In this document: positions 9,649 to 24,428 of the stretch, piece by piece
Layout: each line of letters starts with the position of its first letter
Position numbering within the stretch: the first letter of the stretch is position 1
Made by a program: the position numbers and the translations under genes
The notes under the pieces: generated by a model
Databases searched by the model: none
Seen by the model: only the letters and a program-made list of their open reading frames with translations
Told to the model about the DNA's origin: nothing
NCBI RefSeq assembly: GCF_000007365.1
Contig: NC_004061.1
Location: 434,001 to 498,000 of the forward strand
DNA: 64,000 nucleotides
Reading direction: 5' to 3'
Origin: Buchnera aphidicola str. Sg (Schizaphis graminum)
GTDB lineage: Bacteria > Pseudomonadota > Gammaproteobacteria > Enterobacterales > Enterobacteriaceae

Positions 9649-11205
9649 TTGATAGAGGATATCTCAAAAAAAATTTCTTGGCTAGAAAAAAATCCTGAAA
9701 TAATAAAAAATATTTTTCGAGGTATTGAACGCGAAACTTTAAGAATTAAAAAAAATGGAAAATTTTCTAATACTAAACATCCTTATTTGCTTGGCTCGCC
9801 TTTAACACATAGATGGATTACAACTGATTTTTCAGAAAATTTATTAGAATTTATCACACCTACTAGTAGTAACATAGATTATTTAATAAAATTTTTAAAA
9901 AATTTACATTCTTTCGTCTCATATAAAATAAAACATGAACGAATGTGGCCATTTAGTATTCCATATCTTTATAATAAATCAACAGCTATTAAAATAGCTG
10001 AATACGGAACCTCTCATCTTGGAAAAATAAAAAATATCTATAGAAAAGGTTTAAAAAATCGATACGGTGATTTAGTAAATACTATCTCAGGAATACACTA
10101 TAATTTTTCTTTACCTAAAATATTTTGGAAGAATTGGAAAAAGTCTGAAATAAATCTAAAAAATGAAGATTATATTTCGTCTGGTTACTTAAATTTAATT
10201 CGTAATTATTATCGATTTGGATGGGTTATTACTTATTTATTTGGAGCATCACCTGCAATATCAAAATATTTTTTAAAAGATAAAAAATACAAATTTAAAA
10301 AAAATATAGAAAATATACTATATTTACCGTGGTCAACTTCATTAAGATTAAGTGATATTGGATATACTAAAACACCTACTATAAAACTTAATATTATGTT
10401 TAATGATTTAAAATCATATATTAAATCTTTACGAAAAGCAATAAATACACCTTCAAAAAAATTTTCTAAAATAGGAATAAAAGATAAACAAGGCGAATTT
10501 CTACAATTAAATACAAATATATTACAAATGGAAAGTGAACTTTATACCCCAATAAGACCAAAAAGACAAACTAATCCTGGCGAATCACTTTTAGAAGCTC
10601 TCGGAAAAAGAGGTATTGAATATATAGAAATACGTTCCTTAGATATAAATCCATTCTCCTCAATAGGAATAAATAAAAAACAAATACTTATACTAGATTT
10701 ATTTCTAATCTGGTGTGCACTGATTCATGCACCTCAGATGAATAAAGAAAACTTTTTAGTAAATAATAAAAATTGGAACAAAATTATTTTTGAAGGAAGA
10801 AAACCTCATCAAAAAATTTATATCAATAGTCAATATGAAACAAAAACATTAATTGAAATTGGGCAAATAATTTTTCAAGATTTAAAAAAAATTGCTAAAA
10901 TACTTGATTATCAATCTAAAAATTTTGAATATCAAAAAGCATGTCAAGAAACGATACTTTTTTTTAAAAATCCAGAGTTAACTTATTCAGCAAAATTTCT
11001 ACAACTTCTAATAAAACATGGCATAAAAAAAACTGGATTAAATTTAGCAAATAAATATCACAAAGAATTTATTAATAGATATAATTATAATTCAGAAAAA
11101 AACATCTTAGAACGGGAAACTATACTTTCGCATAAGAAGCAAAAACAGATAGAAAATAATGAAATTTCATTTAAAAAAAATAATTTCTCCCATGCTAACA
11201 ATTAA
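9649..11205 (+). CDS. gshA: Glutamate-cysteine ligase
   Basis: First step of glutathione synthesis (ATP-dependent gamma-glutamylcysteine formation). It has 518 residues (E. coli 518). The N-terminus after the TTG start parallels E. coli GshA ([20 protein letters not shown]); conserved [13 protein letters not shown] and the arginine-rich [16 protein letters not shown] follow. The TTG start is supported by AAGGAG at 9637-9642 six bases upstream; E. coli gshA also starts with TTG. As cysteine consumption remains while sulfate assimilation is broken, the enzyme must depend on another sulfur source. Confidence 0.97.
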
Positions 11206-11212
11206 CATGGGA
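11188..11212. terminator. Hairpin over the gshA stop, facing metK
   Basis: Perfect 7-bp stem, TCCCATG (11188-11194) and CATGGGA (11206-11212), with an 11-base loop that contains the gshA stop codon. It lies between the convergent gshA and metK and is followed by AATAATT rather than a T-run. Probably a shared 3' end structure. Confidence 0.5.
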
Positions 11213-11325
11213 AATAATTAAAAATCAACATAATTTTCCGTATTAAGTTCATTTTACTATACTAGTAAATACATATAATATATTTAATTTATTTGTTTGC
11301 TATAAGAAAAAAATACCAATAATTT

Positions 11326-12465
11326 TTACTGCAATAATTCGTCTACTTTATCTAATTTTTCCCAAGGAAACTCCTCCCTTCCAAAATGTCCGTATACTGC
11401 TGTATTAAGATAAATTGGTCGAAGCAAATCAAGCATTTCAATTAATCCATAAGGACGTAAATCAAAAATGTTACGTACTAAATTAATTAAAGACTTATTA
11501 CTTATTTTCCCTGTTCTAAAAGTTTCTATCATAATTGAAGTAGGTTCAGCAATTCCAATAGCATATGATAATTGAATTTCACAACGATCTGCTAATCCTG
11601 CTGCAACAATATTTTTAGCTACATATCTTGCTGCATAGGCAGCAGAACGATCCACTTTTGAAGGATCTTTACCAGAAAAAGCACCTCCTCCATGTCTTGA
11701 CATTCCACCATAAGTATCAACAATAATTTTACGCCCTGTTAAACCACAGTCTCCCATAGGACCTCCAATAACAAACCTACCTGTAGGATTTATAAAAAAT
11801 TTTGTATTTTTAGTTAACCATTTATTTGGTAAAACTGGTTTTATAATTTCTTCCATAACAGCTTCTTTTAAAACATCCTGCGTAATACTTTCTTTATGTT
11901 GAGTAGAAAAAACTACGGTATCTATTCCAATAATACGTCCATTTTTATATTTAAATGTTACTTGGCTTTTAGCATCTGGTCTAAGCCAGTGTAAAATATT
12001 TTTTTTTCTTAACTCAGATTGTTTTTTTACTAATAAATGAGCATAGGTAATAGGTGCAGGCATTAAAACTTCTGTTTCATTAGTAGCGTAACCAAAAATA
12101 ATCCCTTGATCTCCTGCTCCTTGTTCTAAGGGATTACAACGATCTACCCCTTGGGTAATATCAGGAGACTGCTTTCCTATAGTACTAAGTACTGCACAAG
12201 AATTCGCGTCAAAACCTGTTTCAGAATTAATATAACCAATATTGTTAATAGTATTTCTAGTAATTTCTTCAACATCAACCCAAGCTGTAGTTGTAATTTC
12301 ACCTCCAATTAAAACCATACCTGTTTTTACATAAGTTTCACAAGCTACTCTAGCTTTTAAATCTTGTTTAATAATTTCATCTAATAAAGCATCAGAAATT
12401 TGATCTGCAATTTTATCAGGATGTCCTTCTGAAACTGATTCTGATGTAAAAAGATATTCAGTCAT
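11326..12465 (-). CDS. metK: S-adenosylmethionine synthetase
   Basis: Makes S-adenosylmethionine from methionine and ATP, the methyl donor for TrmD, RsmE and other methylases here. It has 379 residues (E. coli 384). It opens with the canonical [18 protein letters not shown] and contains the family motifs [12 protein letters not shown] and [16 protein letters not shown]. Family length and conservation are normal. Confidence 0.98.
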   Translation of the reverse strand: MTEYLFTSESVSEGHPDKIADQISDALLDEIIKQDLKARVACETYVKTGMVLIGGEITTTAWVDVEEITRNTINNIGYINSETGFDANSCAVLSTIGKQSPDITQGVDRCNPLEQGAGDQGIIFGYATNETEVLMPAPITYAHLLVKKQSELRKKNILHWLRPDAKSQVTFKYKNGRIIGIDTVVFSTQHKESITQDVLKEAVMEEIIKPVLPNKWLTKNTKFFINPTGRFVIGGPMGDCGLTGRKIIVDTYGGMSRHGGGAFSGKDPSKVDRSAAYAARYVAKNIVAAGLADRCEIQLSYAIGIAEPTSIMIETFRTGKISNKSLINLVRNIFDLRPYGLIEMLDLLRPIYLNTAVYGHFGREEFPWEKLDKVDELLQ

Positions 12466-12648
12466 TTTTTTATTTACCTTTTTTTAAAATTATGAAATAT
12501 TAAAAAATATTTCAATGAAAGATATGCTAATATTTCTATCTAATTTAGAATATTATTAAAAATAATACTTGATTAAAGTATGTATTTAAAATAAAAAATA
12601 AAGAATTTATTATTTAATAAAATTAAATTTTGAAAAAGATAAAATAAT

Positions 12649-13379
12649 ATGATAAAAAAAATAATTTTTATAATAATCAGTATATTTTTTTTTTGTATTC
12701 GACTAAAAAAAATAGTTTCAAAAAAAAATATATACAAAATTTTCAACAAGTTAAAAAAATTGCAATTAAAATTCACAAAAATGCACCTGGATCGTTTTAT
12801 TGCGGATGCAAAATTATTTGGAGTGGAAAAAAAGGCATACCTGATTTATCAACATGCGGATATAAAATTCGAAAAAACAAAAACCGAGCAACAAGAATTG
12901 AGTGGGAACATGTAGTACCAGCATGGGAATTTGGACATGATAAAAAATGCTGGAAAAATGGAGGACGAAAAACATGCATAAAAAATAAACTATATCAAAA
13001 AATTGAATTTGATCTTCATAATTTACAACCTGCTATCGGAGAAATAAATGGAGATCGATCTAATTTTAGATATGGTCAATTAAATAATTATACTAAAAAA
13101 TATGGCAAATGTAACATAAAAATAGATTTTCAAAAAAGAATAGTTGAACCACCTAAAAGAGCTAGAGGGACGATAGCTCGAACTTATTTCTATATGAGTA
13201 AAAGGTATAAAATTAAATTGTCTAAAATAGAAAGAAATTTATTTAAAACGTGGGATATTAGCTTTCCTGTAACTAAATGGGAATGCGAAAGAGAAAATTT
13301 AATCTTTCAAAAACAGGGAAATCATAATAATTACATTTATAAAAAATGTAAAATTTATTATTCAAAAATAAAAAATTAA
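12649..13379 (+). CDS. endA: Endonuclease I, frame broken at a T10 run
   Basis: EndA is a periplasmic DNA endonuclease. The body (frame from about 12693 to 13379) matches E. coli EndA closely: [43 protein letters not shown] and [12 protein letters not shown]. It has no initiator or signal in that frame. The only upstream ATG (12649) is in another frame and encodes a good signal peptide, [15 protein letters not shown]. The two frames meet at ten T (12685-12694); one extra T joins them into a protein of about 243 residues (E. coli 235) with a signal ending FFFLYS. No other defect is seen. It could be rescued by slippage, be a recent pseudogene, or reflect a sequencing error in the run. Confidence 0.85.
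12685..12694 (+). other. T10 run at the endA frame junction
   Basis: Ten consecutive T separate the signal-peptide frame from the nuclease frame of endA. Adding one T joins the two frames exactly. Runs of this length are prone to polymerase slippage. Confidence 0.85.
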
Positions 13380-13382
13380 AAA

Positions 13383-14725
<1,343 letters not shown>

Positions 14726-14788
14726 CTATATAAATTATATTATTGATAGGTTTCAAACGGTTTTAAACGGTTTTAAACGTTAGTAGAA

Positions 14789-15448
14789 TTAATTTTTGAT
14801 AATCTCAACTCCTTTTTGAGTACCTATTAAAACAACATCTGCAACTCTCGAAGCAAATAAACCAACGCTAACTACTCCAGGTAGTGAATTTATTTTTTTT
14901 TCTACTGATATAGGATCATTTATAAATAAATTGTAAACATCTATAATTACATTACCATTATCTGTTATAATATTTTCTCTTAATTTTGGCTGTCCTCCTA
15001 TTTTTAATATTTCTTTTGAAATATAAGAAAATGCTATAGGAATAATTTCAATAGGCAATGGAAAAGTGCCTAAAATATTTACTTTTTTTGATTCATCAAT
15101 AATACAAACAAATTTTTTTGACATCGCAGCAATGATTTTTTCTTTTGTCAAGGCTGCTCCACCACCTTTAATCATTTGCATGTCATTATTAATTTCATCT
15201 GCACTGTCTACATAAATTTCTAAGAAGTCAAAGGTATTTAAATCTAATACCCTTATCCCGTTTTTTTTCAATAAAACCGTAGAAGAATTAGAACTAGAAA
15301 CAGCTCCAGATATTAAATGTTTTACTGTACTTAAAGCTTGAATAAAATAAAAAACAGTACTACCTGTTCCTACTCCTATAACAGTTCCAGGATAGATATA
15401 ATCTAGCGCAGCCCATGCCGCTTTTTTCTTTAATTCATTTAAATTCAT
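14789..15448 (-). CDS. rpiA: Ribose-5-phosphate isomerase A
   Basis: Interconverts ribose-5-phosphate and ribulose-5-phosphate in the non-oxidative pentose phosphate pathway. It has 219 residues, as in E. coli. Recognised by [12 protein letters not shown] near the N-terminus, DSADEIN and the [12 protein letters not shown] motif. Normal length, no damage seen. Confidence 0.97.
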   Translation of the reverse strand: MNLNELKKKAAWAALDYIYPGTVIGVGTGSTVFYFIQALSTVKHLISGAVSSSNSSTVLLKKNGIRVLDLNTFDFLEIYVDSADEINNDMQMIKGGGAALTKEKIIAAMSKKFVCIIDESKKVNILGTFPLPIEIIPIAFSYISKEILKIGGQPKLRENIITDNGNVIIDVYNLFINDPISVEKKINSLPGVVSVGLFASRVADVVLIGTQKGVEIIKN

Positions 15449-15626
15449 AGTATAAAAAACCTATTTTATTTTAAATAAATATTCTAAAATAGAAAAGAAT
15501 AATAAATTTTTAATGTCATTAAATTAACAATTTAATTTTGTAGTTTTATCAAAATAAAAAAAATAATTTATATTTTTAGAAAAAAAATTTTTTTATGTTT
15601 AGAGAAGAAAAAAGATATTTCTAGAA

Positions 15627-15701
15627 TGGCTGGGGTACCTGGATTCGAACCAGGGATGCCGGTATCAAAAACCGGTGCCTTAACCACTTGGCTATACCCC
15701 A
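15627..15701 (-). tRNA. glnU: tRNA-Gln (UUG)
   Basis: On the minus strand acceptor TGGGGTA (from 15701) pairs with TACCCCA, then discriminator G and an encoded CCA (15629-15627). The anticodon stem CCGGT/ACCGG encloses TTTTGAT, anticodon TTG. It is the third tRNA of a Met-Leu-Gln run matching the start of the E. coli metT-leuW-glnU operon. Confidence 0.95.
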
Positions 15702-15741
15702 TTATCATTACATATTTTCTTGGAAGAATATTTTATTAATA

Positions 15742-15823
15742 TACGGGAGGCGAGATTTGAACTCGCACACCTTACGGCGCCAGAACCTAAATCTGGTGCG
15801 TCTACCTATTTCGCCACTCCCGC
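15742..15823 (-). tRNA. leuW: tRNA-Leu (UAG), CCA not encoded, G1-U72 wobble
   Basis: Acceptor GCGGGAG at the 5' end pairs with CTCCCGT, so the terminal pair is G1-U72 rather than G-C as in E. coli leuW. The discriminator is A and no CCA follows. The anticodon stem CCAGA/TCTGG encloses TTTAGGT, anticodon TAG. A long variable arm is present. Confidence 0.95.
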
Positions 15824-15835
15824 TACTAAAAATAG

Positions 15836-15909
15836 TGGCTACGACGGGAATTGAACCCATGACCCCAGCGTTATGAGTGCTGTGCTCTAACCAACTGAGC
15901 TACGTAGCC
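15836..15909 (-). tRNA. metT: Elongator tRNA-Met (CAU), CCA not encoded
   Basis: Acceptor GGCTACG pairs with CGTAGCC, discriminator A, no CCA follows. The anticodon loop is CTCATAA (CAT). The anticodon stem is CAGCA/CGCTG, leaving an A31-C39 mismatch next to the loop where E. coli metT has A-U. The normal first pair and position at the head of Met-Leu-Gln identify it as the elongator tRNA. Confidence 0.94.
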
Positions 15910-15954
15910 TGATTAAAAATAGAAAATATTTTTTAAAAAAATAATACTTTCTTT

Positions 15955-15983
15955 ATTTTATAATATAAAAAATAAATAATCAA
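15955..15983 (-). promoter_or_regulatory. Putative promoter of the metT-leuW-glnU tRNA operon
   Basis: Minus-strand TTGATT (15983-15978) and TAAAAT (15960-15955) with 17-base spacing, upstream of tRNA-Met at 15909. The -10 box is identical to that of the serV-argV promoter. Confidence 0.5.
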
Positions 15984-16030
15984 TATAATTATTAATGTAA
16001 AATAAGTAATTTTTTATATAAAAAAATCAA

Positions 16031-17734
16031 ATGAGATTTAAAAAAATGAACAATAAAATAGAAAAAAATGATAATAATTTTATTTATAAAATTATTAATG
16101 AAGATTTCAAAAAAAATAAAAATTTGTTATTGCATACGCGTTTTCCTCCTGAACCTAATGGATATCTTCATATTGGACATGCTAAATCAATATGTTTAAA
16201 TTTTGAACTTGCAAATGTATACAATGGATATTGTAATCTTCGTTTCGATGATACAAATCCAGTTAAGGAAAACATCAAATATATAAACTCAATCAAAAAC
16301 GATATTAAATGGTTGGGTTATCAATGGCATAAAAAAGTTCGTTATTCTTCTGAATATTTTCCAATACTGTATGAATATGCTAAAGAATTAATTCAAAAAG
16401 GTTTAGCATACGTAGATGAATTAACAAAAGAAGAAATACGTGAATACAGAGGCACTTTAAGTACCGTAGGAAAAAATAGTCCTTATAGAAATAGAAGTAT
16501 TACAGAAAACTTAAAATTATTTGAAAAAATGAAAAAAGGAGAATTTAAAGAAGGAGAGGCATGCTTACGTGCAAAAATTAATATGAGTTCTTCATTTATT
16601 GTTATGCGTGATCCTGTATTATATCGAATTATTTTCTCTACACATCACCAAACTAAAAAAAAATGGTGTATATATCCTACATATGATTTTGCTCATTGTT
16701 TATCTGATTCTATTGAAGGTATAACTCATTCTTTTTGTACATTAGAATTTCAAGACAATAAAAATTTATATAATTGGATTTTAAAAAATACTAGTATCAA
16801 GCATTATTCAAAACAATATGAGTTCTCTAGATTAAATCTAGAATACTCAATTTTATCTAAAAGAAAAATTTCAATTTTAATTGAAAAAAAAATAGTTAAC
16901 GGATGGGACGATCCAAGAATACTAACTATTTCTGGATTGAGAAAAAAAGGATATACAGCATCTTCTATTCGTGATTTTTGTCATAGAATTGGTATCACTA
17001 AACAAAATAATTTAATAGAATTTTCTATGCTAGAATATTGTATTAGAAAAGAACTAAACAAAAAAGCAATACGTACTATGGCTGTATTAGAACCAATTAA
17101 AATATTTCTATATAACATAGATAATGATCATGAAGAAAAATTAATAGTTCCCAATCATCCAAAACATCTACATTTAGGGACTCACGAAATTATCTTTACA
17201 AATACAATATATATTGAACGAGAAGATTTCAAAGAAAAATACGATAAAAAATATAAAAGATTAAAAATTGGAGAAGAAGTTCGTTTAAGATATGCATATA
17301 TAATAAAAGCAGAAAAAATAGAAAAAGATGAAAGTGGTAATATTATCAAAATAATATGCTTCTGTGATATTAACAGTTTAGGGAAAAAACCAATTAATAG
17401 AAAAAATCCTGCAGTAATACACTGGATTGCAGTAAAAAATTCATTTCCAGCTAAATTTAAATTATACAATCAATTATTTAAAATAAAAAATCCTGATCAA
17501 GAAAAAAATTTCTTATCTTATTTAAATTCTAATTCATTAATAGTAAAAAATGGCTTTGTCGAAAAAAAAATAGCTCAAAAAATAATAAAAAAAATGAGTA
17601 ATAATTTTATAAAATTGTTTTTTCAATTTGAAAGAACTGGCTACTTTTGTGTAGATGAAGTTGATTCAAAAGAAAATAAATTAGTTTTTAATCGTACTGT
17701 TAGTTTAAAAGATTCATGGAATTTAAAAAAATGA
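16031..17734 (+). CDS. glnS: Glutaminyl-tRNA synthetase
   Basis: Charges tRNA-Gln. It has 567 residues from 16031 (E. coli 554); an in-frame ATG at 16046 gives 562 and may be the real start. The class I motif [12 protein letters not shown] is near the N-terminus, and the KMSKS counterpart is YSILSKRK at about residue 275-282, as in E. coli. The C-terminal anticodon-binding beta barrels are complete. It lies next to the tRNA cluster that includes tRNA-Gln. Confidence 0.97.
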   Translation: MRFKKMNNKIEKNDNNFIYKIINEDFKKNKNLLLHTRFPPEPNGYLHIGHAKSICLNFELANVYNGYCNLRFDDTNPVKENIKYINSIKNDIKWLGYQWHKKVRYSSEYFPILYEYAKELIQKGLAYVDELTKEEIREYRGTLSTVGKNSPYRNRSITENLKLFEKMKKGEFKEGEACLRAKINMSSSFIVMRDPVLYRIIFSTHHQTKKKWCIYPTYDFAHCLSDSIEGITHSFCTLEFQDNKNLYNWILKNTSIKHYSKQYEFSRLNLEYSILSKRKISILIEKKIVNGWDDPRILTISGLRKKGYTASSIRDFCHRIGITKQNNLIEFSMLEYCIRKELNKKAIRTMAVLEPIKIFLYNIDNDHEEKLIVPNHPKHLHLGTHEIIFTNTIYIEREDFKEKYDKKYKRLKIGEEVRLRYAYIIKAEKIEKDESGNIIKIICFCDINSLGKKPINRKNPAVIHWIAVKNSFPAKFKLYNQLFKIKNPDQEKNFLSYLNSNSLIVKNGFVEKKIAQKIIKKMSNNFIKLFFQFERTGYFCVDEVDSKENKLVFNRTVSLKDSWNLKK

Positions 17735-17850
17735 AAAATTAAAATACATACTATACTTAATATCTTCAAATAAAATTTAAAAATTTTTATATTTGAAAAT
17801 CTATTGAATTTATTTTACTAAAATAATTTAATTAAATATTAAAATTTTAA

Positions 17851-20848
<2,998 letters not shown>

Positions 20849-20868
20849 AGATAAGATATATTCTTAAA

Positions 20869-20904
20869 GAGAATCAGGTATTTTAAAATATATGCCTGTT
20901 TCTC
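20869..20904 (+). terminator. Hairpin after eno
   Basis: GAGAATCAGG (20869-20878) can pair with CCTGTTTCTC (20895-20904) apart from one T-T mismatch, with a 16-base loop. The bases following are ATTAACAT, not a T-run, so this could be a weak terminator or a processing site before queE. Confidence 0.45.
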
Positions 20905-20945
20905 ATTAACATAAAATACTAATCATTTTTTATGAGTCTAATTAT

Positions 20946-21605
20946 ATGTATTATCCAATTAATGAAATATTTCAAACTATACAAGGTGAGGGATACTATA
21001 CTGGAACACCATCAATCTTTATTAGATTACAAGGATGTCCAGTACATTGCAAATGGTGTGATACTAAATATACATGGAAGTGTAATAATGAAGATCAAAT
21101 TTCTTACGAAAAAATAATAATGAAAAAAAAATCTAATAGAAAATGGAGTTATATGAATGTTAAGGAAATTATTCTGATAATAAAAATTAAAAAATGGACA
21201 GCTAAACATATTGTTATTACTGGTGGTGAACCATGTTTATATAATCTTTTAGAAATTACAAAAGAACTAGAAAAAGAAGATTATAAATGTCAAATAGAAA
21301 CAAGTGGGACTGAATTAATTAAATGTTCTCTAAATACTTGGATTACACTTTCTCCTAAAATTAATAAAAAAACACTAAAAACATCAATATTGCGCTCTAA
21401 TGAAATTAAATACCCTGTTTTAAAAAAGGAAGATTTATTTTACCTAAATAGTATTTTAAAAAAAATAAAAAATAAAAAACATAATTTAATTTTTCTACAA
21501 CCAATTAGTCAAAATGAAGAAGCATTAAATATTTGTATTAAAACGTGTATAATAAAAAATTGGAGATTATCAGTACAAATACATAAATATCTTAAAATTC
21601 GATAA
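20946..21605 (+). CDS. queE: 7-carboxy-7-deazaguanine synthase QueE
   Basis: Radical SAM enzyme of queuosine-precursor synthesis, turning 6-carboxytetrahydropterin into 7-carboxy-7-deazaguanine. It has 219 residues (E. coli 223). The CX3CX2C iron-sulfur motif is CPVHCKWC at about 31-38, followed by DTKYTW; TGGEPC follows further on. Convergent with queD, which supplies its substrate. Confidence 0.95.
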   Translation: MYYPINEIFQTIQGEGYYTGTPSIFIRLQGCPVHCKWCDTKYTWKCNNEDQISYEKIIMKKKSNRKWSYMNVKEIILIIKIKKWTAKHIVITGGEPCLYNLLEITKELEKEDYKCQIETSGTELIKCSLNTWITLSPKINKKTLKTSILRSNEIKYPVLKKEDLFYLNSILKKIKNKKHNLIFLQPISQNEEALNICIKTCIIKNWRLSVQIHKYLKIR

Positions 21606-21620
21606 GTTGTGTTTATAATC

Positions 21621-21983
21621 TTAGAAACCTTGATAAATACATCCTGATGTGCATGTTTCTTTAATTATAATAGTATTTAAAATAGACAATTTAGGTTTTA
21701 AACGATGCCAAATCCATTTAGCTAAAATTTCACTTGTTGGATTTTCTAAACCAGGAATATCATTTAAAAAATGATGATCTAACTGATCATAGATAGGTTG
21801 AAACGCTAATTTAATTTCAGCATAATCTATTATCCATCCATTTTTTTCATTAATTTTATCTTTAAGTTCTAAACGAACAAAAAAGGAATGACCGTGTAAT
21901 CGTCTGCATTTATGCATTTTAGGAACATACGGTAAATAATGCGCTGCCTCGAATTGAAAATCTTTAAATATAATAGTTTTCAC
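21621..21983 (-). CDS. queD: 6-carboxytetrahydropterin synthase QueD
   Basis: Makes 6-carboxy-5,6,7,8-tetrahydropterin from dihydroneopterin triphosphate. It has 120 residues (E. coli 121). Zinc ligands are seen in FEAAHYLP and LHGHSF, and the catalytic cysteine in HKCRRLHGH. The [17 protein letters not shown] segment is almost unchanged from E. coli. Confidence 0.95.
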   Translation of the reverse strand: MKTIIFKDFQFEAAHYLPYVPKMHKCRRLHGHSFFVRLELKDKINEKNGWIIDYAEIKLAFQPIYDQLDHHFLNDIPGLENPTSEILAKWIWHRLKPKLSILNTIIIKETCTSGCIYQGF

Positions 21984-22876
21984 ATATTTCTCAACATAGT
22001 TTCAAAAATAAATAAGATTTTTAGTTATTGTGTTTTTAAGTTAGGTAATAAATTCAATGGATTAACTGGTTCACCTTTATAACGTATTTCAAAATACAAT
22101 TTTACTGCATTATTTTTTAATGAACCTATAGTAGCAATTTTTTGGTTTTTATATACTTTATCTTTTTGTTTAACAAGAATAGATTTATTAAATCCATATA
22201 CACTTAAATAATTGTTTTTATGTTTAATAATAATTAATTTACTATAATTTTCAAAATCGTCATCAACATATACTACTTCTCCAGAAGCAGCAGCAAAAAC
22301 AGATTGTCCTTCCAAACCAGAAATTTCAATTCCGTTTCGATCATTAATTTGAAAACGAGAAAATTTTTGTATATTTAGGTTTTGTATAGGCCAAGACCAA
22401 TTATTAGAAATAATAATCGGTTTTTTTTGCGATTGAACGTATTTTTTTTCATCTAGTTTTTTCTTATGGAAAAAACATATTTTAGTAAAAAATTGATTTT
22501 TTTTTAAAAATTTTTCAAAATTTAATGACTTTTCAAAAAAAGATTTACAAGAACTGTATTCTTTTTTAATCTTGTTGTTGTAATTTAAAAAAGTACAATT
22601 TAAATGATCAATATTATTAATTGAAATATTTGCTATCCGTATTTTTTGTCCTACAAATATTTTATAAGGTTTTTTAATTTGATTGAATCTTGATAGTTGT
22701 CGATAATTGTAACCAAAATGTTTAGATATAGAATACAGTGTATCCTTTTTTTTGATAATATAAAAAACTTGAAGAATATTGTTTTTAAAATAGATAATAT
22801 ATTTATAATTTTTGATAAAAATTTTATTTTTTTTAGAAAAATATTTTTTATTATTTTTTAGTAAAGAAAAACATTC

Positions 22877-22885
22877 TTTTTTTTT
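22877..22885 (-). other. A9 run at the second nlpD frame junction
   Basis: Nine A in the nlpD sense strand between the short N-terminal segment and the LysM/LytM body. One extra A gives a continuous frame. The body frame itself meets stops upstream of this run. Confidence 0.7.
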
Positions 22886-23011
22886 AAAAAAATAAGGTTT
22901 TCTAAATTATCAAATTTATCCTGTAAAATTTGAGTGTTATTAAAGAATATATTTTTTTTGTCAATTGAATGTCCGAAAACAAAAGTTTTACAGATGAAAA
23001 ATATAAATATT

Positions 23012-23021
23012 AAAAAAAAAA
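23012..23021 (-). other. T10 run at the first nlpD frame junction
   Basis: Ten T in the nlpD sense strand, ten codons after the ATG at 23048, followed directly by an in-frame TAA. One extra T opens the signal-like segment that continues to the A9 run. Confidence 0.7.
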
Positions 23022-23141
23022 TTTGTATACTAAAATTTTTAATTGCATTAAATTATACCATTTAATTCATAATTAATAAAATCAAGTAATAACTTCATTT
23101 AATATAAACATTATATTATACTTAAAAAAAAATAATACATA

Positions 23142-23645
23142 TTAAATTATATTATTTTTTCGATCAGTATTTTTAGATTTTACAAGCATGACAAGAGATT
23201 GACAAGCTATTCCTTCTTTTCTTCCGATACAACCTATCATTTTAGAACTAGTAGATTTTACACTAATCTTTTCTATTTTAATATTAAGATCTGATGCTAT
23301 ATTTGATCTCATAAGAAAAATATAAGATAATATCTTAGGAGTTTCAGTGATAATAGTAATATCAATATTAGATATACGATAGTTTTTTAAATAAATTCTT
23401 TTCCAAATATATTTTAATAAAATTCTACTATTAATATTTTTATATTTTTTATCTTCGCTGGGAAAAAACGTACCAATATCACCCATAGCAGTAGCACCAA
23501 GTAATGCATCTATTAAAGAATGTATTAGTAAATCACCATTAGAATGAGCGATCAAACCTTTATTATAAGGTATTTGAACACCTCCAATGATCAAAGGTTT
23601 TATACTACCGAAAGCATGAATATCAAAACCGTATCCAATTCTCAT
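23142..23645 (-). CDS. ispF: 2-C-methyl-D-erythritol 2,4-cyclodiphosphate synthase
   Basis: Fifth enzyme of the MEP isoprenoid pathway. It has 167 residues (E. coli 159). It starts [12 protein letters not shown] with the metal-binding Asp and His, and contains [17 protein letters not shown] and the [11 protein letters not shown] stretch. It follows ispD by 15 bases on the same strand, as in E. coli. Confidence 0.96.
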   Translation of the reverse strand: MRIGYGFDIHAFGSIKPLIIGGVQIPYNKGLIAHSNGDLLIHSLIDALLGATAMGDIGTFFPSEDKKYKNINSRILLKYIWKRIYLKNYRISNIDITIITETPKILSYIFLMRSNIASDLNIKIEKISVKSTSSKMIGCIGRKEGIACQSLVMLVKSKNTDRKNNII

Positions 23646-23660
23646 TATCGATACATCCTC

Positions 23661-24371
23661 TTAATTTTTTAATAGTTCTTTAAGATAAAATTCTGCAAAG
23701 ATGAGATCTTCAGGATAAGTTATCTTAATATTTTTGTAACTTCCTAAAACAATTAATGGATGATATCCGCAATATTCTAATGCTGAAGCTTCATCTGTTA
23801 TATTTATTTTATCTTCAACAATCTTCTTTAAACAAAACCGTAATAAATTGATCGGAAACAACTGAGGAGTTAAAGCATGCCACAACTGATTTCTGGGAAT
23901 AGTATGTAATATTGTTTTATTTTTTCGATTACTATATTTGATAGTATCACATACAGGTCGTGCTAAAATTCCACCTACTTTAGTATTTTTAGTGATAGCA
24001 ATTAAATTTTCTAAATCTTGATAACTTAAACAAGGACGAACTGCATCATGAATTATCACCCATTTAGCATCTGTTGTTATAATTAAACCAGATAAAACTG
24101 AATGTATTCTTTCGTTACCGCCTAATACAGAAAAAACACGTAAATCAGATGATATAGATAATTTTTGAAAAAAATTATCTTCTTGATGCAAACTTACCAC
24201 AATACGAACTATATTAGGATGCGATAATAATGTTTTTAAAGTATATTCAAGAATAGTACAATCTTTTATTTTTATATATTGTTTTGGAAAATCTAATTTC
24301 ATCCTTCTACCTATTCCAGCAGCTGGTACTATAGCTATAATTTTTAGTTTAGGTGAATTAATTAATTTCAT
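23661..24371 (-). CDS. ispD: 2-C-methyl-D-erythritol 4-phosphate cytidylyltransferase
   Basis: Third enzyme of the MEP pathway, coupling CTP to MEP. It has 236 residues, as in E. coli. Nucleotide-binding IVPAAGIGRRM and PKQY, and HDAVRPCLS, are conserved. It lies between ftsB and ispF, the E. coli order. Confidence 0.96.
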   Translation of the reverse strand: MKLINSPKLKIIAIVPAAGIGRRMKLDFPKQYIKIKDCTILEYTLKTLLSHPNIVRIVVSLHQEDNFFQKLSISSDLRVFSVLGGNERIHSVLSGLIITTDAKWVIIHDAVRPCLSYQDLENLIAITKNTKVGGILARPVCDTIKYSNRKNKTILHTIPRNQLWHALTPQLFPINLLRFCLKKIVEDKINITDEASALEYCGYHPLIVLGSYKNIKITYPEDLIFAEFYLKELLKN

Positions 24372-24428
24372 GTAATATCCAAAAAAAATAATTTTTATTC
24401 ATTATATTTAAAAAATAGATATTGTTTT

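Larger units (their letters stand above)
22025..23048 (-). pseudogene. nlpD: NlpD, LysM plus LytM-like domains, frame broken at T10 and A9
   Basis: NlpD activates the amidase AmiC during cell separation in E. coli. The C-terminal frame is continuous from 22025 back past 22870. It encodes a LysM domain (KKKDTLYSISKHFGYN, KIFVGQKIRIA), a lysine-rich linker, WSWPIQ, and a LytM domain with GLEGQSVFAAASGEVVY and YFEIRYKGEPVNPL. The N-terminus is in two other frames: ATG at 23048 runs into ten T (23021-23012) and stops; adding one T opens a hydrophobic signal, then nine A (22885-22877) need one more A to join the body. The rebuilt protein would be about 341 residues. E. coli NlpD also has a degenerate LytM site. 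It may be a pseudogene or poorly expressed by double slippage. Confidence 0.8.

Noticed and set aside
12573..12776. Hydrophobic minus-strand frame opposite the endA start
   Set aside because: Arises from poly(A)/poly(T) tracts read as phenylalanine and isoleucine; no start signal or homologue.
15688..15876. Open frame across the tRNA cluster
   Set aside because: Overlaps three tRNA genes; no protein function expected.
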